Source of the DNA: Schizochytrium sp. CCTCC M209059
Lineage: Eukaryota > Sar > Bigyra > Thraustochytrida > Thraustochytriidae
DNA length: 64,000 nucleotides
Assembly (NCBI GenBank): GCA_000818945.1
Contig: KN805404.1
Location: 286,097-350,096 of the forward strand
Direction: 5' to 3'
Shown here: piece after piece, positions 53,459-62,663 of the stretch
Position numbering within the stretch: position 1 is the stretch's first letter
Layout: the number at the start of each line of letters is the position of its first letter
Made by a program: the position numbers and the translations under genes
Notes under the pieces: generated by a model
Databases searched by the model: none
Seen by the model: the letters and a program-made list of their open reading frames with translations, nothing else
What the model was told of the DNA's origin: nothing

Positions 53459-54754
53459 CTAGGTGAAAACAAGTTCATCTTGCGGTCTCGGAGCCCCCCC
53501 TGGATAGGCTTCGATCAGGCGCAAGACAGCACGTGTGAGCTTTTCGGTTTCAGTGAAATGCTGAATGCGTCGGAACGCGGAGATACGAGAGTCTGCAGTG
53601 CACGGGTGCGAGCAACCTGCCTCGAGGAGCTGGCGCAATGCAGCCCGCGCGAGCGGCACCATTGCTTCGCGTATTTGTAAGGATACGCCGAGTCCGAGAT
53701 TAAGAAATGCATAATAGTCAACCGCTCCTGGTTTGCCGGTAGTCGAAGGCATACAGAAACGCTCGAGGAAGGCATTGCTGACGGCATGCACTCCGTTGGC
53801 CGCCAAGACGCTCTGTATCTTGCGCTTTGACAAGACGCCAGTGTACTCAGAGTCATGCTTCTCGAAATGCTCTCGCAAATCTAAAGATCCCACGTCGATC
53901 GAACGTCCGGGGTTCTTCTCGAGCTTGAAACTCAATCCGCGACAGACCGCCTCATTGCGACGCGGGCCGCGGAGCGCTTCTGGCTGCAGCGCGGGCCCCA
54001 GAACATCGAAAATAAAGGCGCTCGCATCATCCAGCCCGCGAAGCACGACAAGGTCAGAAACTGAGTCTTGAAGAGGAAAGCGTGAGAATTCTCGAACGTC
54101 CGGATGGCGATTGAACCTGGCGCAAAATTCGGAAATGCGCACATGCTTTTCGGCCGCGTTTTCATTTTCTTTTTCTTCCTTTTCTTCTTCTTCTTCTTCT
54201 TCTTCTTTCTTATTTGTTTTCTTAAGTTGCTCGTGCTGAACGTCACGATTGACGCGCTGGCAGCTCTTATAAATACGATGTACGAGGTCATTGAGGCTCG
54301 GGGAAAGGCTACCCTGCATTGCAGGAATGGGCCTTATAACGCGGACGCCTGCGCACATGAGCTCGAGCGTCTTACGTAGCTCTGTCCATGTCATTTGCGT
54401 CTCCCGAGGCATCCGCGCAAGCATGGATACGACAATTTCCGGAATCCCCTGCTGACGCATGTACGCGCGAAGCTCTCCAATGAAGACAATGCCATCCGTG
54501 GATACTTTGTCAAAGCTTGCGCGGAGCACGTTTCTGACGAGAGTATCGAGTGGTGGGACCTCTTTCGCAAGCGCGGTATTCTCTCTTGCTCTGACAAATG
54601 CCTTGAGCGCATGAACATGATCTTCAAGGGATGTGCTGTTTCCCTTGGAGTGGAGCACGAGCGTTCGATGTGCGAGCAGCCGCGTTTTACGCCCACTGGC
54701 GGCAAGCGCCGCACGCGCGCTCGCAATCTCGGCGCGCGCCGTCTCCTCGTCCAT
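53459..54754 (-). CDS. EF-hand-like protein of unknown function
   Basis: A 431-residue protein from the ATG at 54754. A further in-frame ATG at 54874 would add 40 residues with a Pro/Cys-rich start. A TTTATATTTT box in between and a GTAAGC near 54853 argue for promoter or intron there. It is helical throughout, without membrane spans. EF-hand-like pairs are suggested by DKVSTDGIVFIGELRAYM (about 88-105) and KHDSEYTGVLSKRKIQSVL (about 308-326), but loop residues are degenerate (Lys at the last position). A Lys/Glu tract (KKEEEEEEEEKEEKEN) lies near 190. A Ca2+-sensor-like or dynein-regulatory scaffold role is possible; the family is not recognised. Confidence 0.75.
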   Translation of the reverse strand: MDEETARAEIASARAALAASGRKTRLLAHRTLVLHSKGNSTSLEDHVHALKAFVRARENTALAKEVPPLDTLVRNVLRASFDKVSTDGIVFIGELRAYMRQQGIPEIVVSMLARMPRETQMTWTELRKTLELMCAGVRVIRPIPAMQGSLSPSLNDLVHRIYKSCQRVNRDVQHEQLKKTNKKEEEEEEEEKEEKENENAAEKHVRISEFCARFNRHPDVREFSRFPLQDSVSDLVVLRGLDDASAFIFDVLGPALQPEALRGPRRNEAVCRGLSFKLEKNPGRSIDVGSLDLREHFEKHDSEYTGVLSKRKIQSVLAANGVHAVSNAFLERFCMPSTTGKPGAVDYYAFLNLGLGVSLQIREAMVPLARAALRQLLEAGCSHPCTADSRISAFRRIQHFTETEKLTRAVLRLIEAYPGGAPRPQDELVFT

Positions 54755-55487
54755 AATGGGGTATAGTCTTTGTTTGGAGGCGGAATTGGGCGCTCTGCAA
54801 CCTGGACTAAGACGCGGCAGGCACAAGAGCGGAAAATATAAACTTGGCTTACCGGATAAATGCATGCCTTGCATGAATTACCGATGCGGGATGTGGCCGA
54901 GCGTAGCCATTCTTGCAATGCAAAGCGCAAAAATACGATACAAGGTAGATGGGTTCTCTTGTTGCAGAACGTCCGGCACTATGCGCGCTGCAAAAAGCGT
55001 CGTCACCTCATCACATTTGCGCAAGATAGCACATCCCTCCAAAAAGCCCCCAAAAGGCGAAGGGTGGCACTAAAAAGAACGTCTCTCTGCGTTCGATTTC
55101 CTAGAATAGCAGATAGGAATCGCGATCACCGTCCGCGATCGCGGCGCGTGGACGGGCAACAGAGCGGCGCGCGGCCGCTACGCGCGGAGACTCAGCGCTG
55201 CCGCGACGGGATCCTTGCGCTCGCACATAGCAAACGAGCGAGCGGAGATCGAGCGGAGATTGAGCATCGGGGAAGGGGGGGACCTTGACGCAGACTTTTC
55301 CTTGACGCAGCGTGAGGCGGCGACAACGTAGCAGTGGCCGTGCAGTAGATCATTCGAGCTTGCACGCGACACGCGCATCAGGAAGCTAGCTAGCGAGTGC
55401 GAAGGAAGGAAGGAAGGAACGAACGAACGAACGAACGAACGAAGGAAAGAGTGACGTGAAAAATAAGGAAAGGAGGGGAAAAGCATA
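54755..55487. promoter_or_regulatory. Divergent promoter, EF-hand-like protein / Yippee
   Basis: A 733-bp head-to-head gap. A TTTATATTTT box reads toward the minus-strand gene at about 54836-54845. The right part holds GGAA/CGAA tetramer runs (55402-55445) 45 bp before the Yippee start. Confidence 0.4.
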
Positions 55488-56165
55488 ATGATTCTGCTTC
55501 GACACGAACTCGGACCGGGCCCGCTCTATGTGTGCGCCAAGTGCGGCATGCAGCTAACGCGCGTGTCGCTACTGGAGTCGGAGCAGTTCAAGGGAAACTC
55601 TGGGCCCGCGATTTTGGTGACCAACATTTGGAATTTCCGCGCAGGCCCCGAAGAAGAGAAACACTTGCTCACGGGTCAATACACGATCCAGGATACCTAC
55701 TGTAGAGGATGCAATACAAAGCTTGGCTGGGGCTACGTGCACGCGTCCGATGAGTCGCAAAAGTACAAGGAGGGCAAGTTCATTCTTGAGCTCAAGTACA
55801 TTGACGAAGTTCTTGCCAAGGTGAAAATTCATGACCGCGCCCCAACGGGACGCTTTATTGAGGAAGCATTGGCTGCTAAACAAAAACGCGAGGCTGGAAG
55901 CGCAGGCAAACGCAAAGACTGCAGCAACAAGCGGGGTGCGACGCAAGGTCAGAATACAAAGGACAAGGATACGGATGAAACGAGGAAACGAAGTAAAAAG
56001 AATCACAAGAAGAAACAGAAAAAGCAAAAGGAGAAGCGCGAGCGTGAGGCGAAGAGATTGGCGGCGAATGCGCAGGATCGCGTAGCCTCCTCCCAATCGC
56101 CTCAATCAAGCACGACTCCTCTTGCAACCGGGGCAGTGCCACCAGCCCCATCAACAGGATCCTAG
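55488..56165 (+). CDS. Yippee-like zinc-binding protein with long basic tail
   Basis: A 225-residue protein. The first about 110 residues are a Yippee domain: C16-x2-C19, 52 residues, then C72-x2-C75, exactly the family's zinc spacing, with LGWGYVHASDESQKYKEGKF after the second pair. Yippee proteins bind zinc through a beta-tent fold and in several eukaryotes occur in ubiquitin-ligase or nuclear complexes. Most are about 120 residues. Here a Lys/Arg/Glu-rich tail (about 125-200, with KKNHKKKQKKQKEKRERE) follows, and then a Ser/Pro end. The tail is a likely nuclear or RNA-binding extension. Start at the ATG at 55488. Confidence 0.93.
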   Translation: MILLRHELGPGPLYVCAKCGMQLTRVSLLESEQFKGNSGPAILVTNIWNFRAGPEEEKHLLTGQYTIQDTYCRGCNTKLGWGYVHASDESQKYKEGKFILELKYIDEVLAKVKIHDRAPTGRFIEEALAAKQKREAGSAGKRKDCSNKRGATQGQNTKDKDTDETRKRSKKNHKKKQKKQKEKREREAKRLAANAQDRVASSQSPQSSTTPLATGAVPPAPSTGS

Positions 56166-56633
56166 ACTATCGTTCCATTTCTTCTGGCTTCCTTTTCATG
56201 TCCTATAATCGCAACATCTGAGCATTTCAGGTAGGCCCTACAGAGACATTAAAATTCTTTCACTAGCAAATTTGCGGTCGCTTTGGTTTCGTTTTGTTTC
56301 GTTTTGCTCGATTCCACAACCAAAAAGAATCTTACGTCTTTTTTTTTTGGCGAGATGACGAAAGCCAGAACAACAAGAGTGGGGTTGTCTTTGCATTATT
56401 ATTTATCAAAATACCAGAGCAGTGCTGAACAACAGAGTGCCTTTCATAATTCGAAATTGCGCGCCTTGCAGTTGAAGACATACGTTGTCCGTGTTGCAAA
56501 CAGGGAGAAAACCACACATCAAATTTCGAAGGAATGATGAAGTAAACTCGATCCGTAGTTGGCGCTGCACAATGAATGCTATATCCTGTTTTTGCATTGC
56601 GTGGAAATATCACATGTTCTCACATGGAAATTG
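56166..56633. other. Convergent intergenic region
   Basis: AT-rich 3'-to-3' gap of 468 bp with a T9 run (56340-56348). No gene seen. Confidence 0.6.
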
Positions 56634-57554
56634 CTATCTACGCATGAAGAGGAGAAGACCGAGCAAGAATGTCCACAGGAAGAGGATGTCAGACGATGGG
56701 CCGCGCATACGAAAGGAGGCCGCGGAAGGCGTGATAACATTGTCTGGGTCAAAGTTCGCATATGTTCTGCTTGTCATGTCCACAAAGCATGTCTTCCATT
56801 CATTACCTCGGGTGCAGAGACCATTGGATCCCGTGCAGTACTTTGTGGACAGGATACGAGTATTGGAGGAGGTGTCCATTTTAGTCTCGGACGAGCATGC
56901 ATCGACGGCCCAAATGTACTCGGTATGCAACACGGCCTTGTTGGCGTCCAGGAACGGAAAGTAGTAGTCGCACTCGCCGTATTGGAGGCAACTTTCATTG
57001 ATAGCAAAGTCATACTCATCGACGAGATCGTCGATGATCGTGAGAGCATTCTTGAGCCCAATGCCGAGCGAGAGACCATGCGCCGTTGTTGCTTGCCACT
57101 TGTTGAACTCGATTTGGGCAGCCTTGGCCTGGGCCGCCGTGGAAAGACTATCAATGTGGGTCCAGCACTCGTCGGCTGTGTAACAGTCGACGTTGTCGAG
57201 CTCGACAGCATCGCAGCCCAAGCTTGCAGCGCGCTCGAAGCGGGTTTTCAATAGCGTACGTGCAGCGGAAGAGGTGATGTCGATCCAGTACTCGTCCCAA
57301 TCTTCGAGATTGCCGACGGTGACGGCCATCCATGCGTCCATGTCGGCTATGACATCGTCACGCCAGGTTTCGACGGTGCCGACGGAAAAGTAGCAGATAA
57401 TCTTTGCGCTTCCCGCCTTGTACTCGTCCATGTCCTCAGTGTCGATGTCAACCAGGATCGCATCGGGGTCCGCGGCGCTGTCGGCGCTGCCGTCATTAAA
57501 GCCCCACGCCAGGTTCCTCCACGAGGCGCCGGCCTCGAGGGCGAAGCCGCTCAT
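56634..57554 (-). CDS. GH114-like glycosidase (TM1410-type TIM barrel)
   Basis: A 306-residue protein from the ATG at 57554. The fold markers of the GH114/endo-alpha-1,4-polygalactosaminidase family are in order: AILVDIDTEDMD (about 32), AKIICYFSVGTVETWRDD (about 50-67), EYWIDITSSAARTLL (about 87), and ERAASLGCDAVELDNVDCY (about 106-124), whose acidic residues are the presumed catalysts. A Cys-containing C-terminal half follows. The last 18 residues (LFLWTFLLGLLLFMRR) are hydrophobic after a Ser-Ser-Asp stretch, like a GPI-anchor signal. No signal peptide is present at this start, so an upstream exon supplying one is possible. Substrate unknown; galactosaminogalactan-like polymers are the family's known target. 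Confidence 0.85.
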   Translation of the reverse strand: MSGFALEAGASWRNLAWGFNDGSADSAADPDAILVDIDTEDMDEYKAGSAKIICYFSVGTVETWRDDVIADMDAWMAVTVGNLEDWDEYWIDITSSAARTLLKTRFERAASLGCDAVELDNVDCYTADECWTHIDSLSTAAQAKAAQIEFNKWQATTAHGLSLGIGLKNALTIIDDLVDEYDFAINESCLQYGECDYYFPFLDANKAVLHTEYIWAVDACSSETKMDTSSNTRILSTKYCTGSNGLCTRGNEWKTCFVDMTSRTYANFDPDNVITPSAASFRMRGPSSDILFLWTFLLGLLLFMRR

Positions 57555-57857
57555 GGCGATAGCTCGCCGGGCAAACGACACAGCCGGCGCGGGTGTGCTT
57601 TATACCTCCTCCCTGTCTCGCTCGCTGTCTCTCCTTCCGGCGACGCGCGACGCGCGCAGGCACGCAGGCGCGAAGGCGCGAAGGCGCGAAGGAAGGCGCG
57701 AAGGCGGTTCTGCCGCGCTGCGCTGCGCCGCGCCGCCACCACTCCGCCCAGGCCTCTCTGGCCCGACGCGTGCGCCCCCAAGCTGCTCTGTCGACCGAGC
57801 AACAACGACGCGTGCGGCGAAGACACTTTCGCTGCTTCCCTCTTTCGTCCACTTGCC

Positions 57858-57889
<32 letters not shown>

Positions 57890-58590
57890 AGGAAAAAGAA
57901 AAAGAAAGGCAGGAGAATCGCGCCTGTGATTTTGAATTCAAATCTGAATTCAAATGTGAATTCGAATTTGAACTTGATTCGTCGCATTAGATTCGCAATA
58001 AAACATTCACAGCCAACATGCCCGCTCGCCAGCCCGATGTTGATGGGCGCAGCCGCTGGCTCGCGAGCAGAACCCCGGCCAGCGCAGGCCTCGTCGGCAG
58101 CTGCAGCTCGCTTGCTGCAGCTGACTGCAGGGGCAGGAGGCTGGACCCGGGGCCGCCAGCGCCCGCACTTATACTGCTTGCTATACCACCATACGTACGT
58201 ATACACTACTGGTCTGCACTGCGCGCGTCGACGAGGCCGCGGCGCAGTGTGGCCTGGAAAGCTGAATCTCGAGAAGACGCACGAGCGACAGCGGCACATA
58301 CTACACGGGCGCCGGGACGGCAGCACGAGCAGCGGCAACAGCCAGAGGGCTGGCGGGCCATTTGGGAGGGAGCGAGGAAGATGGACGGCTGAAATGGCGG
58401 CCAGCCAGCCAGCCAGTCAGTGAAGAAGCCGCACGAGCTGCACGAACTGCTGCTGCTGCTGCTGCTCGCAACAATTGACTGCAACGCTGACAGCACGTGC
58501 ACGGAGTCGCATTCGCCAGCGGATTTACGTTTGAGTAAAGAGGAGAGGCGAACCACGCGCGGAGGCTAAATCAAGAGTTGCGGCCTACGG
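57555..58590. other. Repeat-rich intergenic region
   Basis: Holds GCGAAG repeats (57668-57705), a GA tract (57860-57882), a tandem GAATTCAAAT-type 12-mer (57932-57975), CCAGCCAG (58402-58418) and a CTG tract (58449-58466). Open frames are antisense pairs of low complexity, so none is called. Confidence 0.6.
57932..57975. repeat. Tandem 12-bp GAATTCAAATnT repeat
   Basis: Four decaying copies, each carrying a GAATTC palindrome. It is an AT-rich island in GC-rich DNA. Confidence 0.75.
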
Positions 58591-59921
58591 TCACAAGACC
58601 GCGGTGGAAGCCTCGTCGTACAGATCGCAGGTGTAGCGTGCCCAAGGGTCTTCTTGCGGCGCGCGGCGCAGCTGGGTGAGAAAGTTTTCCACGGCGGTGT
58701 CGTGGCGCAAGCGAGCGATGTCTTCGGCGTGGAGTCTTGCGTCGACGGCCCGCGCGTAGAGTCTCCACGCAGCGCGAGCATCCGTGGATGCGCGGAAAGA
58801 CTTTACCTTGGAGCGAGCTCCCAACGAACCTTGGGACGGGTCGCGGCGGCGAGGCGATGGGTAGCGAATAACAAAGCCAGGGTCAGACGGAGGGGGGTCA
58901 GGCGCAAAAATGTCCTGAAATTTGGCCTCGGTTGCAGCATCTGTGCCATGCTGCGCCAGCTCAAAATCGAGGCTGTGTTTTCGACCAGGCAGAACACAGC
59001 CGTACTTGGCCGCCTTGCGCACAAGAACGCGTCGCGCAATGCTCAGCTCCAAGTATAATCTTGCGCGGAGCGTGTCCAACGCGATCAGAGCGGCACCACG
59101 CGTTGCGTTGACCTGATTGTTGGCGACGTTTCCATCTCCCGCATCCGATACCGATTCGAGATTGTCAGCGTGTTTGGCAGCCAGGACGGCTTGCTCGATC
59201 TCGTGGCGATCTGCTGATGCAAGACTGTCCAAATCCTTCTTAAACTGTCTCAATTCGCGCCGAACGTAGCTGAATCCTCGAAGAAAGATCTCGACTTCTT
59301 TGCGGAGATCCTCCGACATGGGTCCCAACTCGTCATCCAAAAGTTTCGTCTTGACCATGTCGAGGGTCTCAATCGAGGCATCGAGGTCACGTGCCCTTAT
59401 ACTTTGTTTGAATTTTGCACATCGATTCCACGCATTTCGAATATTGATATTCTGAAGACCTGTACCTGTGCTTCGATTACCATGTCAGACAAAGCGCACG
59501 CCAACAATAGACTACGCGCCATCCACTTTTTTTTTTCAGCGCACGAGTGAGACCTACCTTGGCCACTGTACGAGTACACTTGGGCCATCTTGTCCAGGTA
59601 CTCGAGTAGCTTTTCACTCGCCTTTTCCAGGTACTCCCATGTGCCAACAGCATCGATCGTATCGACCTCGTCCTCTTCCAAACGCGTCTTGCCATCATTC
59701 ACGTCAACGTTTTCTTCATCTTCTTGTGATTTCTCGTCGTTAGCATAGAGAAGGCTTTGCTCGTTTCGCTGTTCAACCTCCTCACTCGCAACGCCAGCTT
59801 CGTTTTGCACGCGGACCTTCGCCTCCTGCTTCCAACGCTGAGCGAGCGCCGTCGTCGCCGGACTTAGCGGGCTTCCAGGTGGGCTCTCCGGAGACGGGCT
59901 TGGGGCCTCCGTATCTGCCAT
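58591..59921 (-). CDS. Coiled-coil protein of unknown function, two exons
   Basis: The gene is complement(join(58591..59459, 59558..59921)), giving 410 residues. Exon 1 starts MADTEAPSPS at 59921 and ends YSYSGQ plus one base before GTAGGT. Exon 2 begins after GTACAG and continues GLQNINIRNAWNRCAKFKQS in the same frame, giving an uninterrupted helix. After a Pro/Ser N-terminus come a Glu/Asp-rich helix (about 45-85) and long heptad-like helices (about 85-235: LEKASEKLLEYLDKMAQVY, LRKEVEIFLRGFSYVRRELR). A Pro-rich break (FAPDPPPSDPG) and a final helical region follow. There are no membrane spans. The family is not recognised; vesicle-tethering or cytoskeletal adaptors have this look. Confidence 0.78.
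59460..59557 (-). other. Intron (98 bp) in the coiled-coil gene
   Basis: Minus-strand GTAGGT donor at 59557 and AG acceptor at 59460, phase 1. Splicing joins two long frames that otherwise each lack a start or a stop-side partner. Confidence 0.85.
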
Positions 59922-60304
59922 GGGAACCAAGGAGTCCTTTTCCTGATTTGCATGACCGTTCCACTGCCGTCAAATGTCAGTCGTGAGGCCCAGGCCCAGG
60001 CTCAGGCCCAGGCTCTGGCGCACTGGCAGGCAGGCGCTCAGGCTGGAAATAGGCCTAACGGTAAAAACATGTCCTTTCATTTTTCTCTTGCCAAAAGTAA
60101 TCCTTTGTTCACTCACATCGTGCTCGTGAGGCTTTCACTTTTTCAAGAAAGAGAAACACATCTGCTGCCCTTTCTCCTTGGGAATAAAGGTACCTAGAGA
60201 AGCGTTGTTGGTTCGCTTGGCCGTCCCCGATCCTGCTCTTGTTTTGCGCCTATAATGGTCGAACCGCTCGTCCAGCAGAGTGCTTGAGACAGACAGAGAC
60301 AAGA

Positions 60305-60318
60305 TAGATAGATAGATT

Positions 60319-60361
<43 letters not shown>
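60305..60361. repeat. (GATA)n tetranucleotide tract
   Basis: About 14 AGAT/GATA units with one TTGAT interruption. Confidence 0.92.
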
Positions 60362-60362
<1 letters not shown>

Positions 60363-60607
60363 CGTAGATCGCCCTGGCTAGCCACACATAACGGGACGAA
60401 ATTGGGACGAAATCTCTGCTCACGTTATCTGTCTGGGCTCGGTCAGATCTACATCGCGTGTTATGAAATTTAGCTCAAGTTTAGTTTTCCATGTCTTGAC
60501 TACTATACCAAAGTTTGAGATTCTGAAAAGTGTTTTTGATTGATGTTTAGATGAAAGACTGATTTGGCGGCTACGAGTATAAAGTGGTCTATTCGATCAG
60601 AATAGGT

Positions 60608-60627
60608 CTCGTCCCGAAAAACGGGAC
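60608..60627. repeat. Palindrome with AAAAA loop, copy 1
   Basis: CGTCCCG and CGGGACG arms around AAAAA, followed by AAATTTA. The core is identical to the copy near 62268. Confidence 0.85.
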
Positions 60628-60965
60628 GAAATTTACTAAGGCTAATATGTCTAAGACCCTCTTATTGGAGTTTCGTGTAGTAAATTTAAAAAATTGCGTT
60701 GCGCTCGGATAAACGACTGTTGCGAACTTCAAGCTGAGCGCGCAAGAGCATGCCAGATGCATATTGTCTTCGGTGGACGCTGGCAACAGCCACAAGCGTC
60801 GCACGGGTTTCGAGCAAACGATGATCTTAATTTGCATAGGCAACTTGAGCGTTGCCCTCTGTTGAATGAAAGCTCGCCCAGCAATATTTGCAGATGGCAG
60901 ATTTACAGGTGGAGAACCACTTGATCGTCTTGCGCGCATGCATTGAGTGCTTGCTCACTAGGGCT

Positions 60966-61977
60966 CTAGCCCTTTTCGCACTTGGTGCAACCCACATTGC
61001 ATTTGCGAGGTTTCTTCATAGACGTTTGCAGGTGCCTTCCTTCTGAGCGATTTGCAATGATGTCTGAGAGACGCGTATCTATCTCTGTATCTTGAAGACC
61101 TTGCATTTGGAATCTCGTCACGCGGCTCCTGGTCTTTCTCAACCATAGCGCAAACGTCGCCCAGTTCACAAACATTGCACTTAAATGCTCGGCAGGATTA
61201 TTCAAGTCCTTCAGCAGCTCAGTCTGGAACTTTTTGTATGAGATGCGCTTCTTTTTAGAGGCCCAGGACTCCCACTTTTCGCAGCTCCGTATGAACACTT
61301 CATGCTCAGTTAGCTGGTACGCACGAGAGCAGTTGTAGATTAAATACTCGAACCAGGTAGAGAACATGATTGCATTCGGAGTCAAGCGGGCGGTCCGTAG
61401 CGCGCGACCAGCCAGCGTTTTTCGGACGGTGTCTCCAATCACGTGGTTCCAGTATGAGCCCGGAATAGGGCTGGACTTGATGGCTTACGGATGGGTCCTA
61501 TTCGAAATACCATCATTTCTGTGACAGCGCGAGAGCTGCAGATATATGTCTCCATGGTGTGATGATCTCGTGCAAAACCAAGATGCTCGCTGTAGTCCTC
61601 GCCAATGTCCGGGAATGGTACATTAGTGCCGTTGTAGATGAGTCCCAGGTACTCTTTGGCAAGCCAAGACAGGTAACGCCTCCAAGCGTCGCGCTGCGAC
61701 GCTGAATACTGGATGATCACAATTTGTCGGATCTTTGAATGGGCATATACCAAAAGTGTGCATGGGACATCGAGAACAGCTGCGTGTTGGGTACACTGTT
61801 CACGATAGGCTGCCCGTGGCACAAGTTCTCTGCACCCACGTCATCATCCTCAAAGGTATGCGTCATGGCGTAGACGAACTTGCGCTGCCGACCACAGCGC
61901 GAAGAAGGATGGTGTAAGAACAGCTGCGGCGCGTCTGCTGGGTGGTCTCGTTGTTGCGCGACGCAACGCGACGCCAA
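60966..61977 (-). pseudogene. Broken ORF set inside the candidate mobile element
   Basis: Three overlapping minus-strand frames (61977-61717, 61822-61439, 61442-60966) each carry ordered, non-repetitive protein sequence, for example GRQRKFVYAMTHTFEDDD, AWRRYLSWLAKEYLGLIYNG and MFSTWFEYLIYNCSRAYQ. They cannot be joined without frameshifts or introns. The aromatic helix, a basic segment and the final Cys cluster are loosely reminiscent of piggyBac-type transposase C-termini, but key catalytic acids could not be placed. Treated as a decayed gene. Confidence 0.4.
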
Positions 61978-62663
61978 GTGAGCCCTGCAGCCGTCTCAGC
62001 TGTCAACGAAGAGCGGTGGATAGGCTCGCGCTAAAATGCCAACAAGTACCCACTTTGCAGATCAAGCTTGATCATGTCCACCGGAGGAATCTCTCCGAAA
62101 ACTTGCATGAAGACGGAAGGGTACCGTAGGAATCACCATGCCAACGCACGAGATAAAAAACTGATCTGCATATTTCTTTCAATGACTTTTCTGACTCGTA
62201 GATATTTCGTCTCGTTTTTCGGGCCTAGACTTCATCCTGTTTCGGCAAAACTATTTCGCCGACAATTTCGTCCCGAAAAACGGGACGAAATTTAGCCATG
62301 TAGGCCTATATGCAGAACCCGATTTATTAGAAATCGTCACGGCTTTACTTGACGCTTCAGCAAAAGCCCGCGATGACTTTCTCCAGGCAGGTGCTGCAAA
62401 CGCAAATGACAACGAACTTATTCCTTTGCGACCCGCTTCTCACCTCAACGAAAGCTTGCTTACGCAGGGGTCGTACTGGTCTCGCGAAGCAGGTACCGGG
62501 ATAGTTGAAACAAATTTGAATGCCCTGTCGGGGCATTGCCCTTTGCTTGCCTCCTGGCAATAAAAAAAAATAGTACAGTCCAGGCGCTGTGGCCGACCTC
62601 GACCAGGCTTCGCGATTGCGGTACACAGACGTCAAGTCAACGTCACATTGAGCGCTTATCCCC
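61978..62663. other. Intergenic region, right edge of the candidate element
   Basis: Contains the second CGTCCCGAAAAACGGGACG palindrome (about 62268-62288) and a TAGGCCTA (62301-62308), then AT-rich DNA up to the TPR gene's stop. No gene is supported. Confidence 0.5.
62268..62288. repeat. Palindrome with AAAAA loop, copy 2
   Basis: Same CGTCCCG-AAAAA-CGGGACG core plus AAATTTAG as at 60608, about 1.66 kb away. Confidence 0.85.

Larger units (their letters stand above)
59922..60965. other. Intergenic region, left part of a possible decayed mobile element
   Basis: Contains CAGGCC repeats (59985-60020), a TAGGCCTA palindrome (60050-60057), the GATA tetramer tract (60305-60361) and CGGGACGAAAT motifs at 60390-60412 and 60608-60631. 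AT content rises sharply after 60400. No gene is supported. Confidence 0.5.
60385..62295. mobile_element. Candidate decayed mobile element with CGGGACGAAAT repeats
   Basis: The region is AT-richer than flanking DNA. Its left part has a direct pair CGGGACGAAATTGGGACGAAAT (60392-60412) and a palindrome TCGTCCCGAAAAACGGGACGA (about 60608-60627); its right end repeats the same palindrome at about 62268-62288. Between them are broken minus-strand frames that read as protein across 61977-60966 but change frame at least twice, ending in Cys-rich KKPRKCNVGCTKCEKG. This resembles a degraded DNA transposon with subterminal repeats. No transposase family or target duplication was proven. Confidence 0.4.

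Noticed and set aside
57593..58423. Frames on both strands across 57.6-58.4 kb
   Set aside because: Derived from GA, GCGAAG and GAATTC repeats, with mutual antisense overlap.
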